The notes beneath the pieces are model-generated. The model saw nothing but the letters and a program-made list of their open reading frames with translations. It was not told the origin of the DNA and searched no databases. From Brachycybe producta (taxonomy: Eukaryota > Arthropoda > Diplopoda > Playtdesmida > Andrognathidae): a stretch of DNA of 64,000 bases. This document shows positions 23,846 through 57,330 of this stretch, piece by piece. The position numbers and the translations under genes were made by a program. The stretch lies in assembly GCA_036925085.1 (NCBI GenBank), contig JAUPFP010000095.1, positions 188,501 to 252,500 of the forward strand, in the 5' to 3' direction. Each line of letters starts with the position of its first letter. Within the stretch, counting starts at the first letter, position 1.

Positions 23846-26800
23846 TCACATTTCCGCTTCTTCGTACTCGTCTTCGGATTCTTCTGGAGATACTCTTATA
23901 GCTTGATACCACTGGTTAGTTAAATCTGTCATCTGCGTTTTGCAATCTTTTAGTTCCTATTTATAGCAAATTCGAAGCAAAAACATAAATAAAAATTTAT
24001 TTTGTTATATTTTTACAACAACAACAACGGTAACATTTACCTGTTGCGTAAATCGTCTTGTGAAAAAAGGAATCAAATACTTGACGTCGTATCTTACAAA
24101 ACCCTTCACTCTAGTGTTGATGAAGTTTACTTCGTATTCCTCTTCCGTCAGTTCGGACAAGTGTTCGGCATCGATGGTAGTACCCTAAAACGTAAATATT
24201 AAAAAAAATCAATTCAGTTCTCACTGTGGCTAAACGCATGTTGGTTAATTTGAAGTAATTACCATCTCTTTGGTTTTACTTAAGGAAAGTTCGATCGATT
24301 GTTTTCTACGTCGGCGTTTTCTCGTTTTCGACCTCTCCGCTTCGAGCAACTGATTGATAAATCGGTAAGTAAGCATAATTCTATTATGTAATCGCAATCA
24401 CGATCAAAGCCATAACTTTTAGGTTCTGCAAGAAAAGAAAATACTATGATGCATGCCGGTTGTGTATATCACCATCGTGCATCCATTTCGGAGGTGGTGT
24501 TAGCATGAAAGAATAACGTGGTCGAAAGTGATTGGTGAATTTGAATTTTGACATAATTTTTTAATATTTTCTTTTCTTACAACGACCTTAGCTAATTTTG
24601 CGTTCAAGTGCCTTAGAATTATAACTGTTTATTTTACTCTTCTATTTCTGCGTCCCTAAGCTTTGCGTTTGAGGCAGGTGCCTCACTCGCATCGCTCTAG
24701 TTACGGCTCTGACCGCGAATAAAACTTTTGTAAGTATATATTACTTTCATCATTGGCATGGTTGAACCACCCAAAATCAGTGTAGTGAATAGGATTATGA
24801 TTAGAGTTGTCGTCACGAGAACGTGGCGAGTTTCGTCATCAAATTCTAAATGAAGTACCAAGGCATAAGCGATCGCGCCTCTAAGTCCTGTGGAAAAGTC
24901 GACGATTCATTTTGTTTTCGATTTTGATTTTAGACAGTTGGATGCAACTTTTAGTCAATTAATATTTAACAAAGGTGGTTTTAAAGTGTAAGTACCTCTT
25001 TCAGGTGCAAAATAAAGAAAAACTTGAATGTGTTTTAGAAAGTAGAAGGGTAGCTCAATCACTTAAGGGCAATTTCATGTTGATGATATCTTTCGAAATA
25101 AACTTTTTATGTGAGTTTGCAAAATGACCCAACTTAAAGCAGACAATGCTAATTTTTGTTTAAAAGTTATTTTCAAAAATATCTACATGAAAACATTCTC
25201 AGGTTATTGAGCTACCCTTTTAGTTTCTAAAAAACTTTCTAGATTCCTTTAATTTTTCTCCTGAAAAACAGAAAAAACATTTGATTTGTAGATGATAAAA
25301 AATAAATTGTATTTTGTTTAGCATTTTTACTACATTTAATCTAAAGTGATTTTTTTAAAAAAAATTTGATGAATTTCTACAATTGTTTTACTTCTTTAAT
25401 TCATTATTTTGAAATCTACTTTAACTTTTAACTTCCCTCCTAAAAAAATGATTGCAAAAAGTTGCATCTTATTGCATTGCCAGTAACTCACCACTAAACC
25501 ACATTATGAACATCATTCGTTTAGTTATTTTATGTTCTCGAAAATAATTTAATAAAAAAGCTAACGGAAAAATATTACATCCACGTCCAATCAAACAAAG
25601 TATCTAGAAAAAAAAATAACAGAAAAAGGCGAAGCAACTTTTTGAATTAGAAGAACTTGTAGATGAGTCAGCATAACAAAACTTACGATACTCCAAACAA
25701 CAAGAGAAAGTTTAATAATGTGTTTAAAGCTAAAAATCGCCATTCCGAGATATGCAAACACCAACGTTTCTATAAAAAAAAAAAAAAAAAAAGGTTTTAC
25801 ACACATTTCTGTGATGAAATATAATAGTAAAACGAACCGGCGATGAAAGCCATTGTACGAAACGTTTGTTGCATTGTGATCTGCGTCACGGGTGACAGAT
25901 TGAAATGGGTGTAATGGGACATTACGATTCCACAAAACAGAATTGCCATGATCCCTGTATAGAAAGAAACGTACCGTAACGGTTACAACTTGTTCTAAAC
26001 GGGTGCATTAATTTGTTACAAGGGTGGACTTGAGGGAGAGGTAGAGCGAAAAAAAAAACAGATCGGGAAAAATTATTTGTATGGTCCAAAGAAAATTCAA
26101 AACGCGTAAAACAGGCGCATAAAAAATTATTTATATTTTTTTGCACTAAATTTTAACGACCGTAGCATGCGAAATTTTTTTTAAAAAAAGTGCACGAAGC
26201 CAACAAACTTACTATCTCTCTGAAATATTTTCCTACTTTTCTTTCTTTTTTCCACTCAAAAACGTGTTATTTCGCGTTTTTATATTTTCTACTGATTAAT
26301 TTTTAAACTTTTGTTTCGATCATTGTTCGATCATGAAATCGGCCCTAAAAGGAAAAATTCCAGCCCTAAAACTAAGCGCCCCATCAGAGAAAATGCCTGA
26401 TTTCTTGATAAACCAGTTCGCCCCCCCCCCCCCTGCTGTATGGAAATAACTTTATAAGAATTCCGTACCGGACAAACGTAGTCCTTCTGCTAGGCCGTAA
26501 GGCGCATACGCAAACACTAACATGATACCAAATTCTAAAGATGGACTCTTTCTGAGATCGACATGTTTCAGAAGCTTTGATTTCGTTACGTTAAGAGAAA
26601 TAGTTTTTTTTTTAAATTTATTGAATGTATATAGATCTGATGAAGAACATAAAAGGATACAAGGGCACTGATGAGAGCCGATGCGACTCCGATGCCTGCC
26701 GATGCAAAGAACATCATGAAGAAACGACCGATTCCGTGTACGACGGCCTGCGTCGGAGTCATCGCCATCATTTCTGGCATTCGTGATTCGATGACTGTGT

Positions 26801-29800
26801 TCGTGAGTACGATAGAGACGGCATCATTCAACATACTCTCACCGAATACTAACATATAAAGGATTGGCTCCACATCTAAGGCGTGAAAGATTGCGAGTGT
26901 CGCAACCGGATCGACGGCCGATATCAGAGAACCGAATGCAAAACTCTCAACGAATCCAAGATTGAATACGACGTCAGCCTGTAACAAAACATATAAATGA
27001 ATACTTAATTCGTATTGTGTTGTCTCTGATCTGTGTGTGTGTGTGTTTTAGTTTTGTTTGTGTAAATGTTGTTTCAGTTTGTTTTGTTGTCTCTTTTTAA
27101 TGTCTGTGCTTTGTGAACAGTTTGGAAAAATTCATGATTTTTTTGATTGCATTGCAGTATTGTGCAATATTTTTGCCGCTTCCCCTAGACGATGCAATCT
27201 AAAAAATTCGAATTGTAAAATAATAATGTTCAAAATGTTTTTTATAACTTGAAATCTTGTGTTGAACTGAAGCGATGTTGCGCAACAGTTACCTAAAGAC
27301 TGACCAATATTTTACACAATATATTTCAGACAGGTTTTGATTGACACAATATATTGCACAAACGTTCAATGTATCCTCCAGAATGATCAATAAAACTGTG
27401 CAATTTTATTGAGCGTCTAGAGGCAGCTCAAAGAAGCATGCATATAAGTGGATGGGGGGAACCCGAAAAATCTTCTCAAAATTGAATGGAGGGAATTCAA
27501 ATATTTAACCATCTGACTTGTGTTTTTGTTACTCGTGTGTGGGGAAAGTGGGTTATTTTTTTAACAAACGTGTTGATTTGTTTGTTTGTTTGAAATACCA
27601 ATCCAAGAAGATAAACTCCAAATCCGATGACTAATGCAGAAATTGTTGTTCCGAATATAGCAAACACCAAAATGGAGCCAAGGTTTTGAAAGAAATTACC
27701 CTATCGGAAACAGATAAAACTTTTTCATTTCAAATTACTGAGAGTTAAAAAATGAAATTAAAGGTTAAAATCATTTTTATAAGAAAACTAATGATTACAG
27801 TCGAGTCTCGATTATCCGATTATTCCGTGTCATCCGAGCTATAAGAGCCGCCCGTATTTATATAAAAAGCCACTTTTTTAATTTGCAATTGGAAAATTAA
27901 TTTGTTATCTTTAGCTTCTTTTTTCTTCTTCTTCTGTTTTCTTATTTGTGAGATGAGTTGCTTTCTTCTTTATGTAGTAAAAGAAAGTAATTAAAAATAC
28001 AACTTCACAAACAATATACATGTTGCATCCATTTTTGGTGTAGATTGTCCATTACACAAAATGTATGTCCATTTCGCAAAATGAACATAAACATACCTAA
28101 CAACAATATAAATTTTTCCGTGTTAACCGAGCTTGACTGTATCCGAGCTGTGTTCTTGGTCCACATCAGCTCGGATAATCGGAACTCTACTGTATTTTGA
28201 TTTCTTTGATTTTGATTTTTTTTTCTTTCGGTTGATTAAGAAAATATATTTTCGTGTAATCTTTTTTTTTTTTTAATTTTAACCTTGTGCAAATTGTAAC
28301 CAGATTCGAAAATGATGGGTGGCAAAAGAATAAGAAAAAACATAGTCGGTGGAAATGCTTCTTCCTTCTGCCAATTTGCCAAATTCTGATTCGACATTAG
28401 TTTTAGCACCAGACCTATGAGAGCACCTTTAAGACAAAAATAATAATAAATCATCTTTAATCTCACTTTCTTATGTTAACGCTTTTTTTACCTAAGAAAA
28501 CGACGGCAACACTTTCAGGAAGATAGTGGAAATTTGTCTGAAGTAGAAAGTGAATTACGAGAATACAAAGTGCTTGAAAAAAAAATATATATATAAATTT
28601 GTATTAAGTTTTCTCTTGTTTTATTTTCTGATGTATTTTTAGTTTTGCTCACCGACGACTGAGAGAATGAAGAAGATCGTCATGCTGCTACTTTTCTCGA
28701 TTTCAGCTTCTCCTTTTTGCGGAAGAACGGGATCGTGGACCGTGGTGAGGTCCAACGAAGGCGTAGGACTGACCGACTGCGAAGACGAATTCGTTTCGTT
28801 TCCATAATCTCCACTTTCTAACGATGCACCACTTTACGGCCATCAAAAACAAAAACAAAAAATCTAAAGTGGTTTTTAGACAAATTATAACCATTTTAAG
28901 CGCTGAAAAAGCGCCAAATTGAACAAGCGCGCAATTGGAACAAATGTCAAACTGAATAAGAGCCAAATTAAAACGCTAAACTGAATAAAAGCCAAAAATT
29001 TGTCTGTTATTCAATTTGGCGTTTGGTTCAATTTGGCGCTTATATTCAGTCACCTCTCTGCATGGAACCTTGATTAGAGGATTTGGTTATTCTTATGAAT
29101 ATAAACTGCTAGCCTCCAAGCTAAAGGCTGTGGAGTTATATATTTTGCCCCAAAGGAACGAAATTTTTCTGAGGATTCAAGTTGAAAGTCAAGTGCCAAT
29201 ATTCCGGGTCAGACTAAAACATGGAAACTGACGGAAACGCGCGGAAAAATAAATATTAGGCTACTATACGCATTACAGGGCACTGAAAATACGTGTAGAT
29301 ACATGGGAAAGCACGAAAAACACTTACAAACACGGAAAAGCGCGGAAAACACAAACACACGGAAAAGTGTGGAAATCACTTACAAACACACGGAAAAGCG
29401 TGGAAGTCACTTACAAACACACGGAAAAGTGTGGAAGTCACTTACAAACACATGGGAAAATGTTTGTGTTTTCCGCGCGTTTCCGTGTGTTTGTATGTGT
29501 TTTCCGCGCTTTTCCGTGCGTTTGTAAGTGTTTGCCGCGCTTTTCCGTGTGTTTGTAAGCGTTTTCCGTGCGTTTGTAAGTGTTTGCCGCGCTTTTCCGT
29601 GTGTCTGCATGTATTTTTCGTGTATTGTAACGCTTATAGTAGCCTAATATTGTTTTTTCCCCGCGCGTTTCCGTCCGTTTCCGTGTTTTAGTCTGACCCA
29701 ATATTCCTTCTTAAATTTCGGCCTATTTTATTGAAAACTGATTATGTTCATTTGTTTTAACCACCTTGTAGCTGTATTTTTTTAAACAACTTGTATTGAT

Positions 29801-30354
29801 TTATTTTTTTTTTTACCCATTTTACATATTTAATTCAGGAAATACTCTGTTATTCATTTATTAATGTAAAGGGAGTCCAGGCTGAATCGATTTCATCATA
29901 AAAACAGTATATTTGGTGACACTCTGTATATTAAACGACTTGTAATGCACCCTGTACATTTTTTTCTTTCTATGCCGATGTTTTTTGAGCAGGCCACTAG
30001 ATGGCAGTACCATCGCTGCCACAGCAGGAAGTTTAATTCATTGAACCAAAACAAGTGAAGTCGGCGGCTGTTTCGTCGTCGTCGTCACTCACTTTTAATC
30101 ATTTTTTCCCGACCGTTTTCGCGCTCTATTTAATGCAGTTGAACGCGTGAATGTTACCTGGACGAGGAATTGTCGTTCGTTGTTAGTCCATTGTAATAAT
30201 TTCGGTGAGATTGAGCTTGACGTCCATCTGTTGCTACGACTTTCGTCGCCTGCCTCTCTTCGATGCCAACCGTTAAAAATACGTTCACGGCCAAAGTAAG
30301 TACAAAAATACATAAAGGAACCGTCAAAGACATGAGTCTGCCTTGAAAAAACAT
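23846..30354 (-). CDS. SLC9A8: Sodium/hydrogen exchanger 8 (NHE8, SLC9A8)
   Basis: Exchanges luminal Na+/K+ for H+ in Golgi/endosomal and apical membranes. Exons, in coding order: 30158-30354, 28653-28813, 28492-28572, 28284-28426, 27599-27700, 26661-26978, 26469-26574, 25838-25954, 25687-25769, 25492-25603, 24745-24887, 24263-24349, 24041-24184, 23846-23956, giving 634 aa; human NHE8 has about 580. The N-terminus has a hydrophobic signal-like segment, then a polar linker, then the exchanger core. NHE8-specific stretches include LPESVAVVFLG, FAFGSLISAVDPVATLAIF (Asp251), GESMLNDAVSIVLTNT (Asn279-Asp280), LLKHVDLRKSPSLEFG and SEHLSELTEEEYE-like AEHLSELTEEEYE in the tail. The start ATG follows an in-frame TGA. 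An extra strong acceptor upstream of exon 12 could give a truncated form. The gene is convergent with the C45 gene and divergent from SPCA. Confidence 0.94.
24610..24722. repeat. Dispersed repeat, GCGCCCCTGAGCTTTGC type, copy 2
   Basis: TGCGTCCCTAAGCTTTGC...GCAGGTGCCTCACTCGC...GTTACGGCTCTGAC matches the copy at 4325-4450. It lies in the intron between NHE8 exons 11 and 12, ending about 20 bases from exon 11. Confidence 0.55.
25021..25250. repeat. Fold-back repeat family C in NHE8 intron
   Basis: Left arm AGAAAGTAGAAGGGTAGCTC...AAAATAAACTTTTTATG; right arm inverted, AAAGTTATTTTC...ATTGAGCTACCCTTTTAGTTTC. Nearly complete copy. Confidence 0.75.
27798..28192. mobile_element. Pogo/Tigger-like non-autonomous element, copy 1
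   Basis: Terminal inverted repeats CAGTCGAGTCTCGATTATCC and CAGTAGAGTTCCGATTATCC (second inverted) are flanked by TA. CAGT(A/C)GA-TC-CGATTATCCGA ends and TA targets are typical of pogo/Tigger elements. No transposase inside. It lies in an NHE8 intron. Confidence 0.75.
28898..29050. repeat. Inverted GCGCCAAATTGAA repeats
   Basis: GCGCCAAATTGAAC and internal GAGCCAAATTAAAACGC words are mirrored by GGCGTTTGGTTCAATTTGGCGC. A small fold-back element in NHE8 intron 1. Confidence 0.55.
29206..29699. mobile_element. Large fold-back element with internal minisatellite and 8-bp target duplication
   Basis: Ends GGGTCAGACTAAAACA and, inverted, GGGTCAGACTAAAACACGG are flanked by direct AATATTCC copies (29198-29205 and 29700-29707). 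The arms continue with GGAAACGCGCGGAAAA and then tandem CACGGAAAAGCG-GGAA-CACTTACAAACA units, mirrored in the other arm around 29455. The 8-bp duplication suggests hAT-like insertion. Open frames here are by-products of the repeats. It lies in NHE8 intron 1. Confidence 0.85.
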
Positions 30355-30539
30355 TCCAGTTCAATAAGCGTAACAGTTACTGAAGAAAAAAAACACCAAA
30401 GTCTATTATTTCTATCATTATAGTCAATACGATCTAAAGAATCCGAATGTTAAAATACATGTAATCCACGTTAGTCACAGAATGGCGGATGTTGCTGTTT
30501 TAAGCGCCATCTAGTGTTCACTTTGGGAATGTTCGTTTA

Positions 30540-31015
30540 AGGGTGCGTCCACACCACATGGTAAAAGAACGAACATGAACATACATGTAAGGATGCGTAC
30601 ACACTAGCCCAACGAACGGCAGCCAACGCGTTCGGTCGAATGTTGATCGCCAATGCTTGATGTTCGGATTGGCTGTTCGCATTCACCGAACCGCTTGGTG
30701 CGAATGGACCCCGTACATACTACGGGAAGGCCTTACAACAAACACCCTTTGATGTACCGACAGGTGGCCAAACTTTATAGCCCAGGCCAATGAATGCATT
30801 GGTCGTCGTTCGTTCGTCACTACGTACACACTAGATCAACGAATTCGTTGGCCTAGTGTGTACGCACCCTAATTCAAACACAAACGAATGCAGTGTGGAT
30901 TTTTAGACGAACGCGAACAAACATCACGAACATTGATCCAGCACTTGTCGGTACTTCAAAGGAAAATGTTTGTTCGTCTTCGTGTGCCGTTTGTTACTGT
31001 AAGTGTGTGGCTGTA
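30540..31015. mobile_element. Nested GGTGCGT-type elements upstream of NHE8
   Basis: Inner element of about 30591-30871: AAGGATGCGTACACACTAG at the left and CTAGTGTGTACGCACCCT at the right, with AACGAACG words inside. It lies inside sequence starting AAGGGTGCGTCCACACCACA (about 30539) whose right edge is less clear. Non-coding. Confidence 0.6.
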
Positions 31016-31017
31016 CC

Positions 31018-31580
31018 TTAAGGGTCGATTCACACACAAAGGCAGTTAGAAATCGGTCACAACTTCAGTTGGCTCCGCCCTAGTTATGACGACTGGCAAC
31101 TTTTAATTGGCTGGTTATGTAGTCTGACGTTGTAAAGGGGCGAAGCATGTGACGTCAGACTACGTAACCAGCCAATTAGAAGTTGCCAGTCGTCATAACA
31201 AGGGCGGAGCCAACTGAAGTTCTGACCGATTTCTAACTGCCTGTAATTCACACTATAAAGTAAAGGCGGGGGTCCAGTCGACCCGTGGTCAAATATCGTA
31301 CTAGAGATTTCCAATTGAAATGCAATGTATTTTTTAAAAAAATAAATTCGGCAGTGTTCACCCTTTCAATCACACTCAGATTATGTTTTTCCATAGAAAA
31401 TTTTAAACGGACCGTGTAGAGACTTTAAGGGTCTCTACACACTATCCAGTCAGGATCACTAGTCATTATTCTATGGGAAACCATGATCTTAAATGTGAAC
31501 GACGATTTTCTAAATGGATTGAAAGTCAGTAGTGCGACATTTGACCCCACTTTGACCGTATATAGTGTGAATCAACCCTA
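31018..31580. mobile_element. Inverted-repeat element hosting MITE A copy 1
   Basis: TTAAGGGTCGATTCACAC at 31018 and GTGTGAATCAACCCTAA near 31565-31581 are inverted copies with two or three changes. The MITE at 31036-31245 sits just inside the left end, so this is a nested insertion. Confidence 0.55.
31036..31245. mobile_element. Palindromic MITE family A, copy 1
   Basis: The arms GGCAGTTAGAAATCGGTC...GGCTCCGCCC and their inverse fold on each other over almost the whole length. Flanked by ATTCACAC on both sides (31028-31035 and 31246-31253). Confidence 0.85.
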
Positions 31581-31930
31581 AAAAGATACAAAACATTGAT
31601 AGAGCGTAGCGAATACCAGGAGCTTCAGTACAGAAAGAAAATAGGACTGTCATATGACAGCAACTTGTCATATCTAGCTCATAAGCTTGTAATAATCTGA
31701 AAATTAAAATACAGATTATTATAATAATTATTGTCATATTACTGTCATTGACTTGTGTACATATGTATTATCTATAAAAATGACAGTTTTATAAAATAAT
31801 TGCGAAAAAAGAGTGACATCATAAGATATGATTGTCACAATTTTTTATGACTATTTCTGTAATGTGATCCCTTGATTTTTTTTTTTTTTTAATTCTGAGT
31901 CAACAGTTGTCCGATTTGCCACGTTGGAGA

Positions 31931-32136
31931 ACAGACATTTAGAAATCGGGACGAACACAAGTTGGCTCCGCCCTTTTTATGACGACTGGCAACTTCTAAT
32001 TGGTTGGTTATGTAGTCTGACGTCACATGCTCCGCCCTTTTCAACGTCGAACCACACAACAAACCAATTAGAAGTTCCCGGTCGTCATAAAAAGGGCGGA
32101 GCCAACTTGTGTTCGTCCCGATTTCTAAATGCCTGT
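31931..32136. mobile_element. Palindromic MITE family A, copy 2
   Basis: ACAGACATTTAGAAATCGGG...AAATGCCTGT with inner GGCTCCGCCC, CTAATTGG and TGACGTCA words. TTGGAGA flanks both ends. Confidence 0.85.
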
Positions 32137-33077
32137 TTGGAGATTTGTCATTCATTTTCTGTTTTCCCCTCTGGCGAACGGCCTTACTCTAGTCCAGTGA
32201 TTCTCAAAGGGCCGCGTGGTTTGCTGGTTGCGCGACCACCATTTCTCCAGGTAACAATAATACTGTGTGCTGTGCGTCAATAAAGAAAGTTTGGGAACCA
32301 CTTTTATAATAATCATTGCAAACGAATAGGATTAAATGACAATGCATATAATTTCACTATTTTAAAATTAAATATTATTATGAAATTTCTAAATTTCCTA
32401 ATAATTATAATTTAGAAATTGTAAAACAAATAAAAAGAAATAAAGACTGGAAATGATTTTCAAATAGGATTAATAGGACCCACTTAGCCTTTGTATTATT
32501 TCTCGTTTCAGTAGCCTCGGTTTGGAGGAGGCTAGTAAGTGCAAAGATTTTTATTAAAAAAAAATTGAAATTTGGTTGCAAAGTGTAAATTTTTGTTTTT
32601 CAAAAAAAAAAATGCGAAGTGCATTAAAATTTGCCTTTAAAAGAGCTAAATTGGTCGCAAAAAAATTCTGCTGTTTAGAAAAATAAATTATTTTATGCAT
32701 TCCGACTGGAATTAATTTCACACTTTACAAGTTTCATTTTTTTTTAAACTGAATGAAGCCTAAAATCTTGAATTATACCCAATATGCAAATTACATAAAA
32801 TAAATTTTGCACTTTTTAGTCGGGGAATGTTGTTTAATAGTAATTAAAAAAATTTGTTTAATAATTAAATTAATTATTCATTTATTATCATCTTATGTTA
32901 ATAGAATATATACACTTATCTACCTATGCATGTATTTTATATTATATTTAGAATAATTGTGGAACTAACAATTAAAATATTAAGTATTTTCTGAAACTAA
33001 TTCATTTCATTATTAATTTTTTTTTATAATTTTTACAATAATATTACAATTATGTAATTAAGTAGGCAAATGTAATG

Positions 33078-33284
33078 ACAGGCAGTTAGAAATCGTTCTG
33101 AACTTCAGTTGGCTCCGCCCTTGTTATGACGACCGGCAACTTCTAATTGGCTGATTATGTAGGGAGCATGTGACATGCTCCGCCCTTTTCAACGTCAGAC
33201 TACATAACCAGCCAATTAGATGTTGCCGGTCGTCATAACAAGGGCGGAGCCAACTGAAGTTCTGAACGATTTCTAACTGCCTTT
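33078..33284. mobile_element. Palindromic MITE family A, copy 3
   Basis: ACAGGCAGTTAGAAATCG...CTAACTGCCTTT, flanked on both sides by AATGTAATG (33069-33077 and 33285-33293). Confidence 0.88.
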
Positions 33285-33527
33285 AATGTAATGAGGTCGC
33301 CAATCAGGTAAAGGGAGGAAAAAATTTATTAGTTATTACTTATACTTCAAACAGGAAAATCTCTTTCATTTGATTGGACCAATACAAAAGCATTGTTACC
33401 GTAAGTGTTATATATGTAGTAGAAAAATTAGCTCTCCAGAGATAACAGCTTGATTCGCTTAGATAATTTATTTTAGTTATTTTTGATTCCTGTGTTTTGA
33501 TCTATGAATTTTCTAAGATTGCTCTCT

Positions 33528-33809
33528 TCAGAAGTTCGTATATATTTCACTTCTCTCGAGGGAAGCGAACGGGCACCACTGTTTCCGGTACAGAAAACCA
33601 AATATCCAATAACGAGCAGCAATTTCCTCTAGAGCGAATCGTAGCAAAGCTAGGTGCTCATCGGGAAAGCTATATTTTCTACCACGCATAGAGGTGCCTG
33701 CTTTTCTAATGCGAAGATATTTTTGAAGCACGTAATCGTTTGAAATCAACGTCATTGGTGAACTAAGATGACGTCTAATTTTGTTGTATTGAATGAGTAC
33801 GCCTTCCAT
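33528..33809 (-). CDS. Hypothetical 93-aa open frame upstream of SPCA
   Basis: An ATG-initiated frame of 93 codons with G/C-leaning third positions and few low-complexity runs, unlike the surrounding DNA. It includes GTSMRGRKYSFPDEHLALL and ARYWIFGFLY. No family is recognised. It is divergent from SPCA (492 bases between the two ATGs), with a CRE-like TGACGTCA between them. It could be a small gene, one exon of a larger gene or a transposon relic. Confidence 0.3.
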   Translation of the reverse strand: MEGVLIQYNKIRRHLSSPMTLISNDYVLQKYLRIRKAGTSMRGRKYSFPDEHLALLRFALEEIAARYWIFGFLYRKQWCPFASLERSEIYTNF

Positions 33810-33850
33810 ATTGGTTTACTGTAGATCCCCATGATCCGAGTTACTTTAAA

Positions 33851-33858
33851 TGACGTCA
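33851..33858. promoter_or_regulatory. CRE palindrome TGACGTCA upstream of SPCA exon 1
   Basis: A perfect 8-bp CRE consensus 443 bases before the proposed SPCA start and just upstream of the divergent 93-codon frame. CREB/ATF binding is inferred from the motif only. Confidence 0.4.
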
Positions 33859-34301
33859 TGTGCCTTTCATTTGGATTATTTATTTGTTGTCAGTGTTGTA
33901 ACTAAGAGGTGAAACGGAAAGGTAGAAAATAGCAAACCGGTGATAAATTGTTTGTGTTTTACGTCGAAATAGAAGGAATCTGTGCCAGGTAAACATTAAA
34001 AAGGGTTAAAATTTATTAAATAAACGAAGTTAGATGTGATATATGAGGAGATATGCTGTTTTTCGTGTCCTAATTCCGTTTTTAACGCGATGATTTTCGA
34101 CACCTGAGTTGCAAAAACACCTTCGAAGTGTGAAGAAAAAAAGGGGGGGGGGAGTTGACATTGGTTTATATTATTCTCTTTTTTTTTCTATTCAGAAGGA
34201 GAATGAACAAATGTTTTATATTTTTCGTGTTTTGTTTCATTCAAATTAGAGGAGAGACAAGAATCGGATTCATCAAAGTTAGAAGAAGAAGTGGATAATT
34301 G

Positions 34302-55588
<21,287 letters not shown>

Positions 55589-56694
55589 ATTATGTGACAT
55601 TGACGTTTTGCAGTATTAGACAACGAATTAACGTTCGATAATTTATTTTTCACACTTCTGTCACCTTTAAAATTATACATCACAAACAACAAATGGCTAT
55701 TTGGAAACCAAACGAATTTCTTGTTTTATTTTGGAAGTGTGTGTTTTACAGTTAGAAAAAAACTTTGTGAGAAAAAGGATGTCATCTGAATTTTAAAAAT
55801 AAGACTTTACAGTTTCTTAACATTTGTTGTAAAATGTTTGTGAAGTCACTGTGCTGCTAATTTCTACATAAAAACAAAAAGTCACACAGAAACCACAATT
55901 GCAATGCGATCGAATTTGTTGTTTTTATTTTGTTCGTTTTTCTCTCGACAGAAAATTTCTTTCGTTTTTTACTGAATTTCTGTTACGAACATTTTAAAGA
56001 ATTATATTTTTCGATTTTAACTCGAGTATCCGAATGATATGATTCTGTTTAGGTTTCTTAATTGGATGGTTGTTTGTTTATTTCAGTGCAATAGATTTTA
56101 TTTTTGCGTAATTATTATTGGTGAGCATTTTTGTAATCTCGAGATTAGTGTTTCAACAACATAATTCTTAATTTAATATTTTAGATCTTTTAATGAAAAC
56201 AAAAAATCATTTTCTGAATTTCTTCATCACTCCAAATTTCTTCTAGAAAAAAAAAAATTGAGTAATTTTCTAGAGTTAATTTTATTCAACAAATTTTTTT
56301 AAAGAAAAACAGACGTAATTTGATTACTGCATTTTATAATTACAGCAAGCAAACAGAATTGTGCTTTTTTTTTGCAAATGCTGCATTTTTCTAAGCGAAT
56401 TCCTTAACTAATTTTTCTTTGTTTTTATGTTACACATCGCTAGAGATTGTTTATGGTCATTAAAATACACAATTGCGCTATATTGTAATTATTTTACTAA
56501 GTTGTATGATATTTTTTAAAGGTTAAGAAAAGAATATATTTATACCCTGTTTCCATTACCGAGTAGTTTAAAATAAAAGTGGGGCAATGAACTTCAATCA
56601 GATAAATTTTTAATGAATGTCATGAAAACCTAAGGCATTTTTTAAAAGCTGATCGCCTTAACCTCATTGAAGACCATAGAAGCCAAGAGTAATA

Positions 56695-56921
56695 CCTGCC
56701 TCGTCCTAATAAGAAGCATGTGACGTCATATGGATTGACGAAAAATATATTGACGACCCCGTCATTTTGTCTGATGAAAAGTGGTAATAACAAAAGAACT
56801 CGAGTTCTTTTGTTTAAACTTAAAAATGTTTGATCTCATCACTTTTTTTTATCAGACTAAATGATACATTCCGAAATGTTTCGTCAATCACTCTGACGTC
56901 ACAAGCTTCATCTAAGGGCGA
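56695..56921. mobile_element. Palindromic MITE family D, copy 2
   Basis: TA then CCTGCCTCGTCCTAATAAGA...GTGACGTCAT...ATTGACG, with inverted CGTCAATCACTCTGACGTCA...AGCTTCATCT. The right end is degraded. Confidence 0.65.
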
Positions 56922-57150
56922 AAAACAAGTTACTGCATTTTGTCAATGAAATGATAAAGAATTTGGTGGACAAGAAAAATAAACGAAAAAGCTGACTATT
57001 ACTGCTACCTAGCATGGAGGTCCCATAGCTAGGGACCTGCAGCCCCCGTGAGTGCAAGGCGGGGGCAAGAGGTTTGGAGGGCGCATTTTGAGGGTGCAGT
57101 GGTGTGCAACCAACCTAGCTATGCCACTTAGAACTAAAACAATGCGATTT

Positions 57151-57330
57151 ATGCAATAAGCACTCAAAATATACTTTGAAAGTTTGAATAGTGATACTTT
57201 TGCAAAACCTAGTTATTGGTTCTTTTTACTTTTTAAAATAATTCTGAAAACAGAATCATAACTAGGTTTTGCAAAAGTGTCAGTGGATTCACAGCATATT
57301 TGCGTGCTCATTGCACTTTAAATGACGTTT
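57151..57330. repeat. Inverted repeat with perfect 21-bp inner arms
   Basis: The segments 57196-57216 and 57258-57278 are exact reverse complements (CTTTTGCAAAACCTAGTTA core). Outer words GCAATAAGCACTCAAAATAT and GCAATGAGCACGCAAATATG (inverted) extend the pairing. Confidence 0.7.

Noticed and set aside
29303-29701. Overlapping frames on both strands with THGKARK/HTEKRG-type repeats
   Set aside because: They are translations of the minisatellite arms of the fold-back element; both strands are open because of the repeat unit.
31889-32283. Frames of 88-119 codons on both strands sharing SWLRPFYDDxxLLIG
   Set aside because: The same peptide appears at 31084, 36906 and 40051, all inside palindromic MITEs A/B, so it is repeat sequence read in frame and not a protein family.
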